Under the pieces are notes generated by a model that had not been told where the DNA came from, searched no databases, and saw nothing but the letters and a program-made list of their open reading frames with translations. The translations under genes were made by a program, and so were the position numbers. From a virus, in IMG/VR virus record IMGVR_UViG_3300023115_001620, positions 27,023-91,022 of that record: a DNA stretch of 64,000 nt. One strand, given 5' to 3'. Positions 32,300-40,059 of the stretch are shown here, piece after piece. Every line of letters starts with the position of its first letter. Positions within the stretch are counted from its first letter, which is position 1.

Positions 32300-32808
32300 T
32301 ATTCAGCTCCCTCTGGTGCTTCTGCAGCCAGTTCGTCTGCTTGCTGCGCTTCTGGTGCAGGTGCCATTGTATCAGCAGTTGCAGACATGTCGTCTAAATA
32401 ACCTGTATATATGTCAGCAATTAGTTTCTTTGGCATCATTATTTCAACTACCCATATAGGATGTCTGTCTAGTTTACCTTTTTTAGTACCTGGGCGAATA
32501 TCATCTGGCGATTCAATTTTACGTGGTAATATTAAAGACGTCTTTTTGTATTTTACTTTACAGTCATAATCTATAAGACGCTTTCCGCCCATTGGATCTG
32601 GCATTTTATCTTCAGGCCAATAAAAGCTGCATGTTACCCAATGCCGTCCAATGTTTGGTCCTTCTGCTAGTTCTCCATCTTCCCAATTTTTATACACATA
32701 AAGGTCTAAATGGTCAAGCACTCTCTCAAAATCTTTTAACACTTTGAAAGCTGTATTAGAATCATAGATTGATTCTATGTTTTTGATTATGTCTAATGAA
32801 TCATGCAT
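32299..32808 (-). CDS. Conserved T4-like phage protein of unknown function
   Basis: A 169-residue product from the ATG at 32808 (MHDSLDIIK); the frame extends to 32823, but an ATAAATA motif at 32831-32837 would start transcription near 32825, favouring the inner start. Conserved segments are KDFERVLDHLDLYVYKNWED, RHWVTCSFYWPEDKMPDP and RPGTKKGKL; the tail is Ala/Glu-rich. I recall the family from marine T4-like phages. Late expression suggests a virion or assembly role. Confidence 0.72.
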   Translation of the reverse strand: MHDSLDIIKNIESIYDSNTAFKVLKDFERVLDHLDLYVYKNWEDGELAEGPNIGRHWVTCSFYWPEDKMPDPMGGKRLIDYDCKVKYKKTSLILPRKIESPDDIRPGTKKGKLDRHPIWVVEIMMPKKLIADIYTGYLDDMSATADTMAPAPEAQQADELAAEAPEGAE

Positions 32809-32830
32809 ATTGAAACCTATCACTTTATAT

Positions 32831-32837
32831 TATTTAT
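32831..32837 (-). promoter_or_regulatory. Late-promoter motif for the 31.6-32.8 kb unit
   Basis: Minus-strand AGATAAATAATA lies 22 nt before the preferred ATG at 32808, in the divergent region opposite phoH. Confidence 0.5.
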
Positions 32838-32902
32838 CTGAAAAGACTACTTATGATTTTTTTGTAAAGAGAAAACAAAGTGTTTTTTATAGTATTCAAA
32901 CT

Positions 32903-32910
32903 TATAAATA
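32903..32910 (+). promoter_or_regulatory. Late promoter TATAAATA of phoH
   Basis: A perfect T4 late-promoter octamer, TATAAATA, on the plus strand, 63 nt before the phoH ATG. It is the best late-promoter match in the window. Confidence 0.75.
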
Positions 32911-32923
32911 CATTTGTAGAGCA

Positions 32924-32940
32924 AGTGTGTTCTACACACT
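32924..32940 (+). promoter_or_regulatory. Hairpin in the phoH 5' leader
   Basis: AGTGTGT, a TCT loop and ACACACT form a perfect 7-bp stem just downstream of the predicted late transcription start. T4 late leaders sometimes carry stabilising 5' hairpins; a regulatory or mRNA-stability role is possible. AAAGGAGG follows before the ATG. Confidence 0.5.
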
Positions 32941-32973
32941 GCGTTCTACTCCACATCCAAAGGAGGACACTTA

Positions 32974-33696
32974 ATGGGTGCAAAGAGAAAGGCTGCCCGG
33001 CAGTCAAAAAATAACTATAGTAATGTAGTTAACGTCAACTTTACAACACAAAAACAACAACAAGTAAAAATACTTCCAAGAAATAGAAATCAAGAACAAT
33101 ATGTACTTCAATTGTTAGACGAAACCAAAGACATAGTATTTGGAATCGGTCCTGCAGGTACGGGTAAAACACTACTTGCAGTACAGGTCGCAGTTAAACT
33201 ATTCAAGGAAGGGCAAATTGATAAGATCATTGTTACAAGACCTGCTGTTAGCGTAGATGAAGACTTAGGCTTCTTACCAGGAACACTAGAACAAAAAATG
33301 GCTCCATGGACTAGACCTATATTTGACGTACTAAGAGAATATTTCAATGCAAGAGAAATAGAAGGCATGATCGAAGAGGGTATAATTGAAATAGCGCCAC
33401 TAGCATATATGAGAGGTAGAACTTTTAAAAACAGTTTTATACTTGCTGATGAAATGCAGAACGCTACTCAAAATCAAATGAAAATGCTACTTACACGTCT
33501 AGGCGAAGGCTCTATGATGGCTGTAACAGGCGATCTAGCTCAAGCAGATAGACTAAAGGATAATGGTCTAATAGACTTTACAGACCGTCTTGCAGAAGCA
33601 AATTTATCTCATATAGATATTGTAAACTTTGGACAAGGAGATATAGAAAGACACGAAGCTGTAAAAGAAGTTCTCAAGATTTATGGTGATGAATAA
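32974..33696 (+). CDS. phoH: PhoH-like ATPase
   Basis: A 240-residue P-loop NTPase on the plus strand. GIGPAGTGKTLLAVQ is Walker A (near residues 57-71), ILADEMQNATQNQMK is Walker B with the DEMQ signature of PhoH, and VTGDLAQADR is the sensor region. PhoH proteins are RNA-helicase or nuclease-like ATPases common in marine phages; the phosphate-stress link is from E. coli. The ATG has an ideal AAAGGAGG. It has its own TATAAATA promoter and leader hairpin. Its 3' end overlaps the convergent dCMP deaminase gene by 23 bp. Confidence 0.95.
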   Translation: MGAKRKAARQSKNNYSNVVNVNFTTQKQQQVKILPRNRNQEQYVLQLLDETKDIVFGIGPAGTGKTLLAVQVAVKLFKEGQIDKIIVTRPAVSVDEDLGFLPGTLEQKMAPWTRPIFDVLREYFNAREIEGMIEEGIIEIAPLAYMRGRTFKNSFILADEMQNATQNQMKMLLTRLGEGSMMAVTGDLAQADRLKDNGLIDFTDRLAEANLSHIDIVNFGQGDIERHEAVKEVLKIYGDE

Positions 33697-34114
33697 CTGT
33701 AATATTTGACTTCTCTAAAAATTTAATTCCCTGTGTACTACGATATTCATTTTTGTAGTACACAGTTGATATACCACTTTGATAAATGAGCTTGGAACAC
33801 TCTATGCAAGGTGAGTGTGTGATAAAAATAGTTGCCCCTTCACCGCTTTCAGAAGATCTGGCAAGTTTAGCAATCGCATTTGATTCTGCGTGAAGCACTT
33901 CCTTTTTGCTTTTGGTAATAGTATTACCCCATTCGTCTTCACCGTACCATTCCTCACAGCAGTTATCCCAGCCACTGGGCATACCATTGTAGCCAATGGA
34001 GATAATACGATCATCTTTTACAACAATCGCTCCTACTTGTAGACGTTTGGCACTACTTAGTTGTGCAAAACGTTCAGCAACGTCCATATATGCATTTATA
34101 AACTTACTTTTCAT
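33674..34114 (-). CDS. cd: dCMP deaminase
   Basis: A 146-residue zinc deaminase. HAESNAIAKLA holds the zinc His and catalytic Glu, and HSPCIECSKLIYQSG the PCxxC zinc cysteines. YNGMPSGWDNCCEE before them matches the T4 cd/ComE-type substrate region. It converts dCMP to dUMP, feeding the phage thymidylate synthase at 34560-35426. It converges on phoH. An 11-bp perfect inverted repeat (33731-33765) lies within its C-terminal codons. Confidence 0.93.
   Translation of the reverse strand: MKSKFINAYMDVAERFAQLSSAKRLQVGAIVVKDDRIISIGYNGMPSGWDNCCEEWYGEDEWGNTITKSKKEVLHAESNAIAKLARSSESGEGATIFITHSPCIECSKLIYQSGISTVYYKNEYRSTQGIKFLEKSNITVIHHHKS
33731..33765. repeat. Perfect 11-bp inverted repeat at the phoH/dCMP deaminase convergence
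   Basis: CTGTGTACTAC (33731-33741) and GTAGTACACAG (33755-33765) are exact complements separated by 13 nt. The hairpin starts 34 nt after the phoH stop and lies inside the 3' coding end of the opposing gene. No clean U-run follows on either strand, so it may act as a transcription pause or 3'-end block rather than a standard terminator. Confidence 0.7.
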
Positions 34115-34340
34115 TATTTTCTTTCTTTAGCAAGTACAACAAATATTCGTTTTGCGTATAATTTAAAGTCCAACTACGTCCTTGTATTGGAGGTCTGCCA
34201 GTTTCGTCAAAATATATGTGTAATTCTATATATTTTTTTAACCATATACGTTTTTTACTAAAACTACTTTTGACAGGCAACCAAGCAAATTTTTCTTTAG
34301 GCTCCTCTACTCTATCAAAGAATGCACTTATATGCTTCAT
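34104..34340 (-). CDS. Small hypothetical protein
   Basis: A 78-residue basic, aromatic-rich protein (FAWLPVKSSFSKKRIWLKKY, LHIYFDETGRPPIQGRSW). No family recognised. It overlaps dCMP deaminase by 11 nt and the upstream membrane gene by 4 nt, so it is co-expressed with nucleotide-metabolism genes. Confidence 0.65.
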   Translation of the reverse strand: MKHISAFFDRVEEPKEKFAWLPVKSSFSKKRIWLKKYIELHIYFDETGRPPIQGRSWTLNYTQNEYLLYLLKKENNEK

Positions 34341-34558
34341 CCTATTCCTAATAATCTAAGTATAATAGGCAAACCAAATATAAAAAATAATAAAAGATAA
34401 AAATTAAATTTTAAGCGTGTAAGTTCTCGCTCTAGTTTTAAAATTTTAAATGCTGCACCTTCAACATAGCGTTCCCAGTCATCCATTTGCATTGTTTTAC
34501 GAGCAACTTCTTTTGCTTCTCGTTGTAATTCGTAGTTTTCTTCGTCGTTATTAAACAT
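34337..34558 (-). CDS. Small tail-anchored membrane protein
   Basis: A 73-residue protein: a charged N-terminal helix (LQREAKEVARKTMQMDDWER), an amphipathic stretch and one C-terminal membrane segment (NFYLLLFFIFGLPIILRLLG). It lies 1 nt from thyA. Function unknown; tail-anchored topology is likely. Confidence 0.65.
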   Translation of the reverse strand: MFNNDEENYELQREAKEVARKTMQMDDWERYVEGAAFKILKLERELTRLKFNFYLLLFFIFGLPIILRLLGIG

Positions 34559-34559
34559 G

Positions 34560-35426
34560 TTATACCGCCATTGGTGCTTTAATACTATCCATTGGAGTAT
34601 AATTTATAAGTTTATACTGATCTGGAGTAGTTTTTACAAGTTCATCTAAATCTGTAAATGCAGGCATTATCAAACTAGGTCCGCTTTGAGGAGTTCTTGT
34701 AATTTGTTCCTTAACTTGTTCCATATGATTTTGATAGATGTGACAATCGCCACCAGTCCATACAAAATCACCTACTTTTAAATTAAGCAACTGTGCAAAC
34801 ATATGCGTCAATAAACTGTAACTTGCAATGTTAAATGGAACACCTAAGAACATATCTGCTGAACGTTGATATAATTGACAACTTAGTTCACCGTCTTGTA
34901 TATGAAACTGGAATAGTGTGTGACAAGGCGGAAGTGCCATGACATTTACTCTATCAGCATTCCACGCACTTACAATGTGACGTCTACTATCTGGGTCATA
35001 ATACATATTTTCAAGCACTTCTGCAATTTGGTCGACAAACCCTAGTTGTGCATCCCACTTACGCCATTGGTGTCCATATACAGGGCCTAGGTCTTTAGTT
35101 GTATCGTCGTTGATATACCCCAAATCTTTACCTTGTGCATCTGCATTAGCAGTCCAAATGGTTGTTTTGCCTACAAGTTCTTCTCTCGGCTTGCCATAGT
35201 GTATTTCAGCAAGTCTACGCTCGTCACTAGATCCTTCTAGCATCCAAAGTAGCTCGCTTACTACACTCTTCCATGCAAGCTTCTTTGTTGTTACAGCAGG
35301 GAATTCATTCCGCAAATCAAAACGCATTTGATAGCCAAAAACACCTCGTGTGCCTACACCTGTTCTATCACTGCGATCATTACCGTTTTCTATTATATAT
35401 TTTAGTGCATCAAGATACTGTTTCAC
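34560..35426 (-). CDS. td: Thymidylate synthase (ThyA)
   Basis: A 288-residue ThyA from a GTG at 35426, which follows TTTGGAG; the resulting start VKQYLDALKYIIENG matches family N-termini. RSDRTGVGTRGVFG is the folate/dUMP loop, LPPCHTLFQFHI carries the catalytic Cys, and CQLYQRSADMFLGVPFNI the dUMP-binding motif. It ends in KAPMAV like family members. It methylates dUMP using methylene-tetrahydrofolate and is paired with DHFR upstream, overlapping it by 17 nt. No intron is present, unlike T4 td. Confidence 0.96.
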   Translation of the reverse strand: MKQYLDALKYIIENGNDRSDRTGVGTRGVFGYQMRFDLRNEFPAVTTKKLAWKSVVSELLWMLEGSSDERRLAEIHYGKPREELVGKTTIWTANADAQGKDLGYINDDTTKDLGPVYGHQWRKWDAQLGFVDQIAEVLENMYYDPDSRRHIVSAWNADRVNVMALPPCHTLFQFHIQDGELSCQLYQRSADMFLGVPFNIASYSLLTHMFAQLLNLKVGDFVWTGGDCHIYQNHMEQVKEQITRTPQSGPSLIMPAFTDLDELVKTTPDQYKLINYTPMDSIKAPMAV

Positions 35427-35907
35427 GTTTACTCCAAATTTCAAATGTCACGCCATCCTTTTCTTCACACCAAGATCTTTCAAATAATGTTTCGATCTTT
35501 TTTAATGGTAGATGCGTGTCGCATTCATATTCTCCTGGAATACGACTTAAATAAAATTCGTCAATTACTCCTAGTGTTTGTTCAATAATGTTTGGACCAC
35601 CAATGATCCAGGTAATTAAACCAGGTGATTCTATTTCTAAACTGCGTACACCTGCACATAGATCGCCATTAATATAACCATGTGCTCCAGGATAATCAGT
35701 TTCTTTGCTAGTTGCTAGTACATTTACACGTTTAGGCAAAGGTCGAGGCATGTGAGGATCTTTCCAAGTGGTAGATCCCATTACAACAATATGTCCTGCT
35801 GTGTTGTCTTTAAACCATTTTAAGTCTGTGCTATTGTGTGGCCATGGTAGTGTACCATCTTTACTTACTCCACCTTTATCATCACACGCTAAAATTGCAC
35901 GTATCAT
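35410..35907 (-). CDS. frd: Dihydrofolate reductase
   Basis: A 165-residue DHFR. The N-terminus is IRAILACDDKGGVSKDGTLP, then WPHNSTDLKWFKDNTAGHIV and VVMGSTTWKDPHMPRPLPKR (NADPH-binding loop), and ITWIIGGPNI (conserved GG). It regenerates tetrahydrofolate for the adjacent thymidylate synthase. It is coupled by TAATG to the ferredoxin gene upstream. Confidence 0.95.
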   Translation of the reverse strand: MIRAILACDDKGGVSKDGTLPWPHNSTDLKWFKDNTAGHIVVMGSTTWKDPHMPRPLPKRVNVLATSKETDYPGAHGYINGDLCAGVRSLEIESPGLITWIIGGPNIIEQTLGVIDEFYLSRIPGEYECDTHLPLKKIETLFERSWCEEKDGVTFEIWSKRETVS

Positions 35908-36254
35908 TAAACATCTCCTTCCCCTGCTGCTGGACTTAGAAGTTCTAATTTGTTAGGCACATCTTCCCAATCAACTGCATCGGGTAATGAGCCTTTTGAT
36001 TGTGTAATTACAGGCCAAATATTTGCATAGCGGTCGTTTATTTCAATCCATTTTATTCGTTCTGGTTCTGACAAGTCACTGTCTGCAACAATAGCATCAA
36101 TAGGACATTCTGGAACACAAACTCCGCAATCTATACATTCGTTAGGATTGATTACTAAAAAGTTTTCACCTTCATAAAAACAGTCTACAGGACATACTTC
36201 TACGCAATCAGTATGTTTACACTTAATACAATTTTCTGTAACTAGATATGTCAT
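35907..36254 (-). CDS. fdxA: Seven-iron ferredoxin, FdxA type
   Basis: A 115-residue ferredoxin. [19 protein letters not shown] carries the 3Fe-4S/4Fe-4S Cys pattern and [17 protein letters not shown] the second cluster. The C-terminal extension with [17 protein letters not shown] is typical of proteobacterial FdxA. The family transfers electrons to diverse redox enzymes. Cyanophage ferredoxins are usually 2Fe-2S PetF, so this points to a non-cyanobacterial host. It sits between DHFR and the clamp loader, both with 1-nt junctions, so it is fully integrated in the replication operon. Confidence 0.93.
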   Translation of the reverse strand: MTYLVTENCIKCKHTDCVEVCPVDCFYEGENFLVINPNECIDCGVCVPECPIDAIVADSDLSEPERIKWIEINDRYANIWPVITQSKGSLPDAVDWEDVPNKLELLSPAAGEGDV

Positions 36255-37168
36255 TATATCCTCGCAAGGCGAATTAATGTCGCCGCTAAATTAATTTCAG
36301 GATCCACAACAAGCGTGTGATCAACCATTCCTTGTTTAATTGTTAGAACTGCTGTATCTTGTTTTTCTTCGTCACCGAACAATTCAATGTTATCATACAG
36401 CCAACGATACACTTCTTCCATCTCTTCTGGACGGATGGCTCCGCACAAGAGTTTACGTGCTTCTTGAATCTTGCCTGCTTTAAACAGTTCAACCATTTCA
36501 AGTTTCCAGTCGCTTTCGCCAGTGTCACCTTCATTAGGTTTGTTCAATACACCGTCAACGCTATTCATTTGTACAGTGTTGATACACTTACGCAAGTCTG
36601 GGTAAGTTGCTTTTACGTATGTATCAAGTGTATCCAAATCAGGAGTAACACCTTCAGTGATAAGAATTTCAGCAACTCTAGCTGTGAACTCAGTTTGGTC
36701 AATTTTAGCAATGTGGAAACCTTGACACCTACTGTGCAAAGCGGGTATAACACGATTTGGATAGTTACAAGTAAGAATAAAACGAGCAGTAGTATGATAC
36801 TCCTCCATAACACCACGCAGTGCCGCTTGAGCGTTTGGAGATAAGTAGTCAGCTTCATCTAATAGTACCACCTTAAACTCGCCAAATGGAATCATTTGAA
36901 CAAAGTTTACAATTTTATCACGTACATCGTCTACTGAGTTTGTACGACTTGCGTTTATTTCTAGTATGTCTAGGTCATTAACATCTAGTTCGTTAAACAA
37001 CAGTTTAGCAAGTGTTGTTTTACCAATACCTGCATTTCCGCTAAACAACAAATGCGGAATAGTTTTGTCCTTTATCCATGTATTTACTTGATTTCGCTGA
37101 GCTTCATCTCTAAATACATAACCATCTACCGTCTTAGGACGATACTTTTCTACCCATAGCTCTTTCAA
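36254..37168 (-). CDS. 44: Clamp loader large subunit (gp44)
   Basis: A 304-residue AAA+ clamp loader. It starts [37 protein letters not shown] is Walker [20 protein letters not shown] is Walker B followed by the RFC-type helix, and LHSRCQGF the SRC motif with the arginine finger. It loads the sliding clamp with gp62; no gp62 is recognised in the window. It is coupled to the ferredoxin gene by a 1-nt overlap. Confidence 0.95.
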   Translation of the reverse strand: MKELWVEKYRPKTVDGYVFRDEAQRNQVNTWIKDKTIPHLLFSGNAGIGKTTLAKLLFNELDVNDLDILEINASRTNSVDDVRDKIVNFVQMIPFGEFKVVLLDEADYLSPNAQAALRGVMEEYHTTARFILTCNYPNRVIPALHSRCQGFHIAKIDQTEFTARVAEILITEGVTPDLDTLDTYVKATYPDLRKCINTVQMNSVDGVLNKPNEGDTGESDWKLEMVELFKAGKIQEARKLLCGAIRPEEMEEVYRWLYDNIELFGDEEKQDTAVLTIKQGMVDHTLVVDPEINLAATLIRLARI

Positions 37169-37190
37169 TTTTTGTTCCTCGTATCATATA

Positions 37191-38069
37191 TTATTTGTAT
37201 TGTACACTCTCAATGAAATTAAGTAAACCTTTTATTCCAAATAAACCTTTATTTTTTGCAGTTTCTATATCAAATCCGTTTCCTAACAAATAAGAACTGT
37301 TAGGGCTTTCTACACTGTTCCTAGCATTTTTCCATAATTTATTTTTTACGTCTTTTACATCAGTCCAATGCATTTTACTATTTTTTATATCAATTAAAAT
37401 TTGTAATTCGTCTGTGTCAATCAAATGTTCGTTCCACAATATATGCTTTATTAAAATTATGTCTGTTAGCATCCAAGACACATATTTTACATCAAATCCA
37501 ACCTTACTATCAACCTGCGGGAAGTAACCAAGATTGTGTACAAACCATTCTTCTTTTTTAATTACATGATCTCTATTATTTTCATCAAATTTTTGACTCC
37601 AATTACACTCTATTGTTGGCATACAGTTCCAAAAATTATTATAGTGTATTAGAGCTTGTTGCCAAAATGTGTTTCCGTAACCAGGTGTTTGCAATAAATC
37701 AACATACAAATTATACTTTTCTTCATCAAATACTTCTACTTTATTGAACTTAATTGCAGCTAGATGCTTTATAAGTTGTGACATAGTGTTTGCATTTAGT
37801 GTCTTTGGCTGAATTAGCATTGATGCAAAATTAATAAGTAAAGCTGCACAAGATTCTTGCATAGTATCTTTATTTTCAATAGATACTATTTCTTCGCCTA
37901 TTGGATATTCAAAAAAAGGATTTGCATGTACAGAGTGAGAATACAAGTCAATTTTATCTATATCACTATTTTCTTTGTTTGAACCCACCAAACGACTTCC
38001 AACAACAGCAGAAAAAACTAATTTTTCATGTTCTAAATGGAAGTTAAATTGGTGTGGTTGTTTATGCAT
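37191..38069 (-). CDS. Predicted nucleotidyltransferase (pol-beta superfamily, RlaP-like)
   Basis: A 292-residue protein. The N-terminus FSAVVGSRLVGSNKENSDID contains the GSxxxG and SDxD motifs of minimal nucleotidyltransferases, with an extra Asp in KIDLY. The rest is helical with many aromatic residues and no second known domain. Phage members of this kind may act on RNA or tRNA ends or on nucleotides, but the substrate is unknown. It overlaps the exonuclease gene by 8 nt. Confidence 0.75.
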   Translation of the reverse strand: MHKQPHQFNFHLEHEKLVFSAVVGSRLVGSNKENSDIDKIDLYSHSVHANPFFEYPIGEEIVSIENKDTMQESCAALLINFASMLIQPKTLNANTMSQLIKHLAAIKFNKVEVFDEEKYNLYVDLLQTPGYGNTFWQQALIHYNNFWNCMPTIECNWSQKFDENNRDHVIKKEEWFVHNLGYFPQVDSKVGFDVKYVSWMLTDIILIKHILWNEHLIDTDELQILIDIKNSKMHWTDVKDVKNKLWKNARNSVESPNSSYLLGNGFDIETAKNKGLFGIKGLLNFIESVQYK

Positions 38070-38592
38070 ATACTAAGCCTAATTCTTTATATGCCATTTG
38101 TACACCTTTTGCTTGGTAGTAAGCATCTGCTAGTGCATTGTGCAAATTAGACTGCATACCTTTGCGAGGATCAGATTTTAAAAATCCGAACATAGTTCTG
38201 CTATCACGCACTTGCCAAAAGTTCCAAGGAATAGACTTACTATATTGTCTGCACATATCCTCTAGTATGGTTATATCAAAACCGTAACCGTGTCCCCACA
38301 GAATATCAACACCATTCATCCATTTTGGTAATGTACTTAGAAACATTTCTGGATCGACTCTACCTTCTTCTCCAAACGCTTCTTCCTGAGCAGCTGCATC
38401 TTGTCTGCCCCACCATGCAACTGTATCATCACTTACTGCTCTGTCTTGCATGTCTAGATCAAGTTTGTAATAAAACTCGCTATGTGGTTCTTCGTCTGTA
38501 AAAGGATTAAATTTTACACCACCTACTGTGAGCACAGTAGCCTGAGGTGTAGTGTGCAGTGTTTCTAAATCGATCATTGCGTGAGTTGTCAT
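38062..38592 (-). CDS. dexA: DEDDh 3'-5' exonuclease (DexA-like)
   Basis: A 176-residue exonuclease. HAMIDLETLHTTP gives the first Asp and Glu, GHGYGFDITILEDM the second Asp, and LHNALADAYYQAKGV the His and last Asp of the DEDDh signature. It is close to the T4 DexA / Rv2179c-type exoribonuclease group. It may degrade host nucleic acid or process ends. It follows the small membrane gene closely. Confidence 0.88.
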   Translation of the reverse strand: MTTHAMIDLETLHTTPQATVLTVGGVKFNPFTDEEPHSEFYYKLDLDMQDRAVSDDTVAWWGRQDAAAQEEAFGEEGRVDPEMFLSTLPKWMNGVDILWGHGYGFDITILEDMCRQYSKSIPWNFWQVRDSRTMFGFLKSDPRKGMQSNLHNALADAYYQAKGVQMAYKELGLVYA

Positions 38593-38594
38593 AT

Positions 38595-38762
38595 TTATTT
38601 GCCTTTTCTATTTTCCTGTCCAATGCCTGAAAGAATTAATAATACGTACAAGATAGGCCAAGCCCAACCTGTTAAATATCCAGTAATATGAAGTACCATT
38701 AGCACAATACCTGTTGCGCCTGTAGTACCAATGCCTGCTGTTTGTGGTGCTGGTATTAACAT
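38595..38762 (-). CDS. Small two-span membrane protein
   Basis: A 55-codon frame with ATG at 38762 and AAGGAG upstream. The product has two hydrophobic segments (TGATGIVLMVLHITGYL and WPILYVLLILSGIG) and a short basic tail (QENRKGK). A near-consensus early promoter directly precedes it, so it is expressed early rather than as a late holin. It could be a superinfection-exclusion or membrane-modulating peptide; no family recognised. Confidence 0.7.
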   Translation of the reverse strand: MLIPAPQTAGIGTTGATGIVLMVLHITGYLTGWAWPILYVLLILSGIGQENRKGK

Positions 38763-38789
38763 CAAGAGATCTCCTTACATTTTATACAT

Positions 38790-38818
38790 ATTATAACGTA
38801 TAAACTGTAAGGAGTCAA
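38790..38818 (-). promoter_or_regulatory. Sigma70-type early promoter of the two-span membrane gene
   Basis: On the minus strand TTGACT (38818-38813), a 17-nt spacer and TATAAT (38795-38790). The predicted start near 38783 gives a leader of about 20 nt with AAGGAG. It probably also drives the exonuclease downstream. Confidence 0.85.
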
Positions 38819-38832
38819 GTATTTTATTTTAT

Positions 38833-39219
38833 TTAGACTGGAACGCCTAGTATTTCAACTTCTTGTGGTAAGAACTTGTCTAATTGTGGAGGCTGCCAGC
38901 CTTCTGGCTTCAGCACTTTACCATCTTCTCTTTTGCGTACTTTACCTGTGTCGGGATCAATCTTTGCAAAGTTTGTATCCATAACTTCTTTCCAAGCACC
39001 TTCTCCGTCAAATCCGCCTGCACGAATAGCACCCATAGTAACAACTAAAATATCAATTAGTGCATCAAGTTGTTCTACAGTATCGTTTGCTTCAACTGCT
39101 TCTTGTAGTTCTTCAAATTCTTCTTTGATCAAACTAAGATACATTTTATAGTTTGCTTCACTTGGTTCTTGATCACATGCTGAACCAAACGTATCAATGT
39201 CTTTAAATGGATTTGTCAT
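38833..39219 (-). CDS. mazG: MazG-like NTP pyrophosphohydrolase
   Basis: A 128-residue all-alpha NTP-PPase. The signature IKEEFEELQEA (ExxE) and LDALIDILVVTMGA (xxD) forms the magnesium site. Family members hydrolyse NTPs or (p)ppGpp-like nucleotides. The tail EGWQPPQLDKFL is typical of phage forms. Phage MazG is proposed to keep the host in a growth-like state; more recent work suggests dGTP/dCTP turnover. It lies 2 nt from the co-chaperonin gene. Confidence 0.88.
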   Translation of the reverse strand: MTNPFKDIDTFGSACDQEPSEANYKMYLSLIKEEFEELQEAVEANDTVEQLDALIDILVVTMGAIRAGGFDGEGAWKEVMDTNFAKIDPDTGKVRKREDGKVLKPEGWQPPQLDKFLPQEVEILGVPV

Positions 39220-39221
39220 TT

Positions 39222-39626
39222 TTACCTCATAAAAGCACTTGGATCAATTGTTGCATGTTCACCGTCGCTATATTCTGATCCAATACGAACATCGCTAGGT
39301 TTTTCGTCACTGTATGCTAAGACGCTTTCTGCTTCTACCATACGTATTTCAATCTCACCATCTGCTTCAGTATCAAGTTTTATACCTCGTGTCCAACGGC
39401 CGTGCTCAACTAAGATCCATTGTCCTACTTTGTAGTCGTCTTTGTTATCAGGACCTTTAGAATAAACTTTACCCCAACGAGGATATACTCCCCGTGTTGT
39501 TCCGTCATCAGATCTAATAATCAGTCCACTAGCAGTAGTTTGGTCACCGAAATACATATCAGTTACTAATACTCTATTTCCAATTGCTCTAGGTGTTCCT
39601 TTAATAGTATTGATGTTTATAGACAT
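39222..39626 (-). CDS. 31: GroES-like co-chaperonin (gp31-like)
   Basis: A 134-residue product from the ATG at 39626 (AAAAGGTG upstream, TAATG overlap with the preceding gene). Segments PRAIGNRVLVTDMYFGDQ, GVYPRWGKVYSKG and YKVGQWILVEHGRWTRG follow the GroES/gp31 beta-barrel pattern, with TTASGLIIRSDDGTTRG as the mobile-loop region. T4 gp31 replaces GroES to fold the major capsid protein, so this is probably a capsid-folding factor. Confidence 0.8.
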   Translation of the reverse strand: MSININTIKGTPRAIGNRVLVTDMYFGDQTTASGLIIRSDDGTTRGVYPRWGKVYSKGPDNKDDYKVGQWILVEHGRWTRGIKLDTEADGEIEIRMVEAESVLAYSDEKPSDVRIGSEYSDGEHATIDPSAFMR

Positions 39627-40033
39627 TAAGCACCTTTTCTTACAAAATTTCCATCTTCGTCTTCTACCCATTCCTCTTGATCATCAAGAGCCGCTTCTTC
39701 AGCTGCAACTTCTGCAGGCGCTGCTGATTTTTTTGTTGTACGTGCTGCTTTGGGTTTTTCAACTACAGTTTCTTCTACAGCTTCTTCGACAACTTCTTCA
39801 GTTTCCGCATCTACTGTAGGCTTTGGTCTTTTAGACGAGCCTACCTGTGAGTAGTATTCTTTTACAATATCTTCTCTCTTTCGTAAAATAACTCCACCTG
39901 GACCTAATTCATCACCACGTGCATTAACTTTAGCGTTTCCTACTGCCGGAACTAATTCATTCTTTTTAGTTAAAAGATCCATATCTACAGCTTTTCCACG
40001 CATACTTCTATACATTTTTTTGCCTTTTGCCAT
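39626..40033 (-). CDS. Conserved T4-like phage protein of unknown function
   Basis: A 135-residue product from the ATG at 40033 (GGAG upstream); a longer frame to 40081 would overlap the DnaE-like gene. Conserved N-terminal half: YRSMRGKAVDMDLLTKKNEL, GNAKVNARGDELGPGG and ILRKREDIVKEYY. The C-terminal half is a low-complexity Glu/Ala/Lys region (VVEEAVEETVVEKPKAA). I recall the N-terminal block from T4-like marine phages. It is coupled to the gp31-like gene. Confidence 0.75.
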   Translation of the reverse strand: MAKGKKMYRSMRGKAVDMDLLTKKNELVPAVGNAKVNARGDELGPGGVILRKREDIVKEYYSQVGSSKRPKPTVDAETEEVVEEAVEETVVEKPKAARTTKKSAAPAEVAAEEAALDDQEEWVEDEDGNFVRKGA

Positions 40034-40059
40034 GTTTATTCTCCTATGAGTAAATGTAC

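Noticed and set aside
37175-37210. Weak promoter (TTGAGA, then TATATG) before gp44
   Set aside because: Poor -10 and no CTTGAC pattern like the other early promoters; chance is likely in this A+T-rich gap.
38592-38598. ATAAATA motif overlapping the DexA-like start
   Set aside because: It overlaps the ATG itself, so a transcript from it would miss the start; the early promoter at 38790-38818 already accounts for expression.
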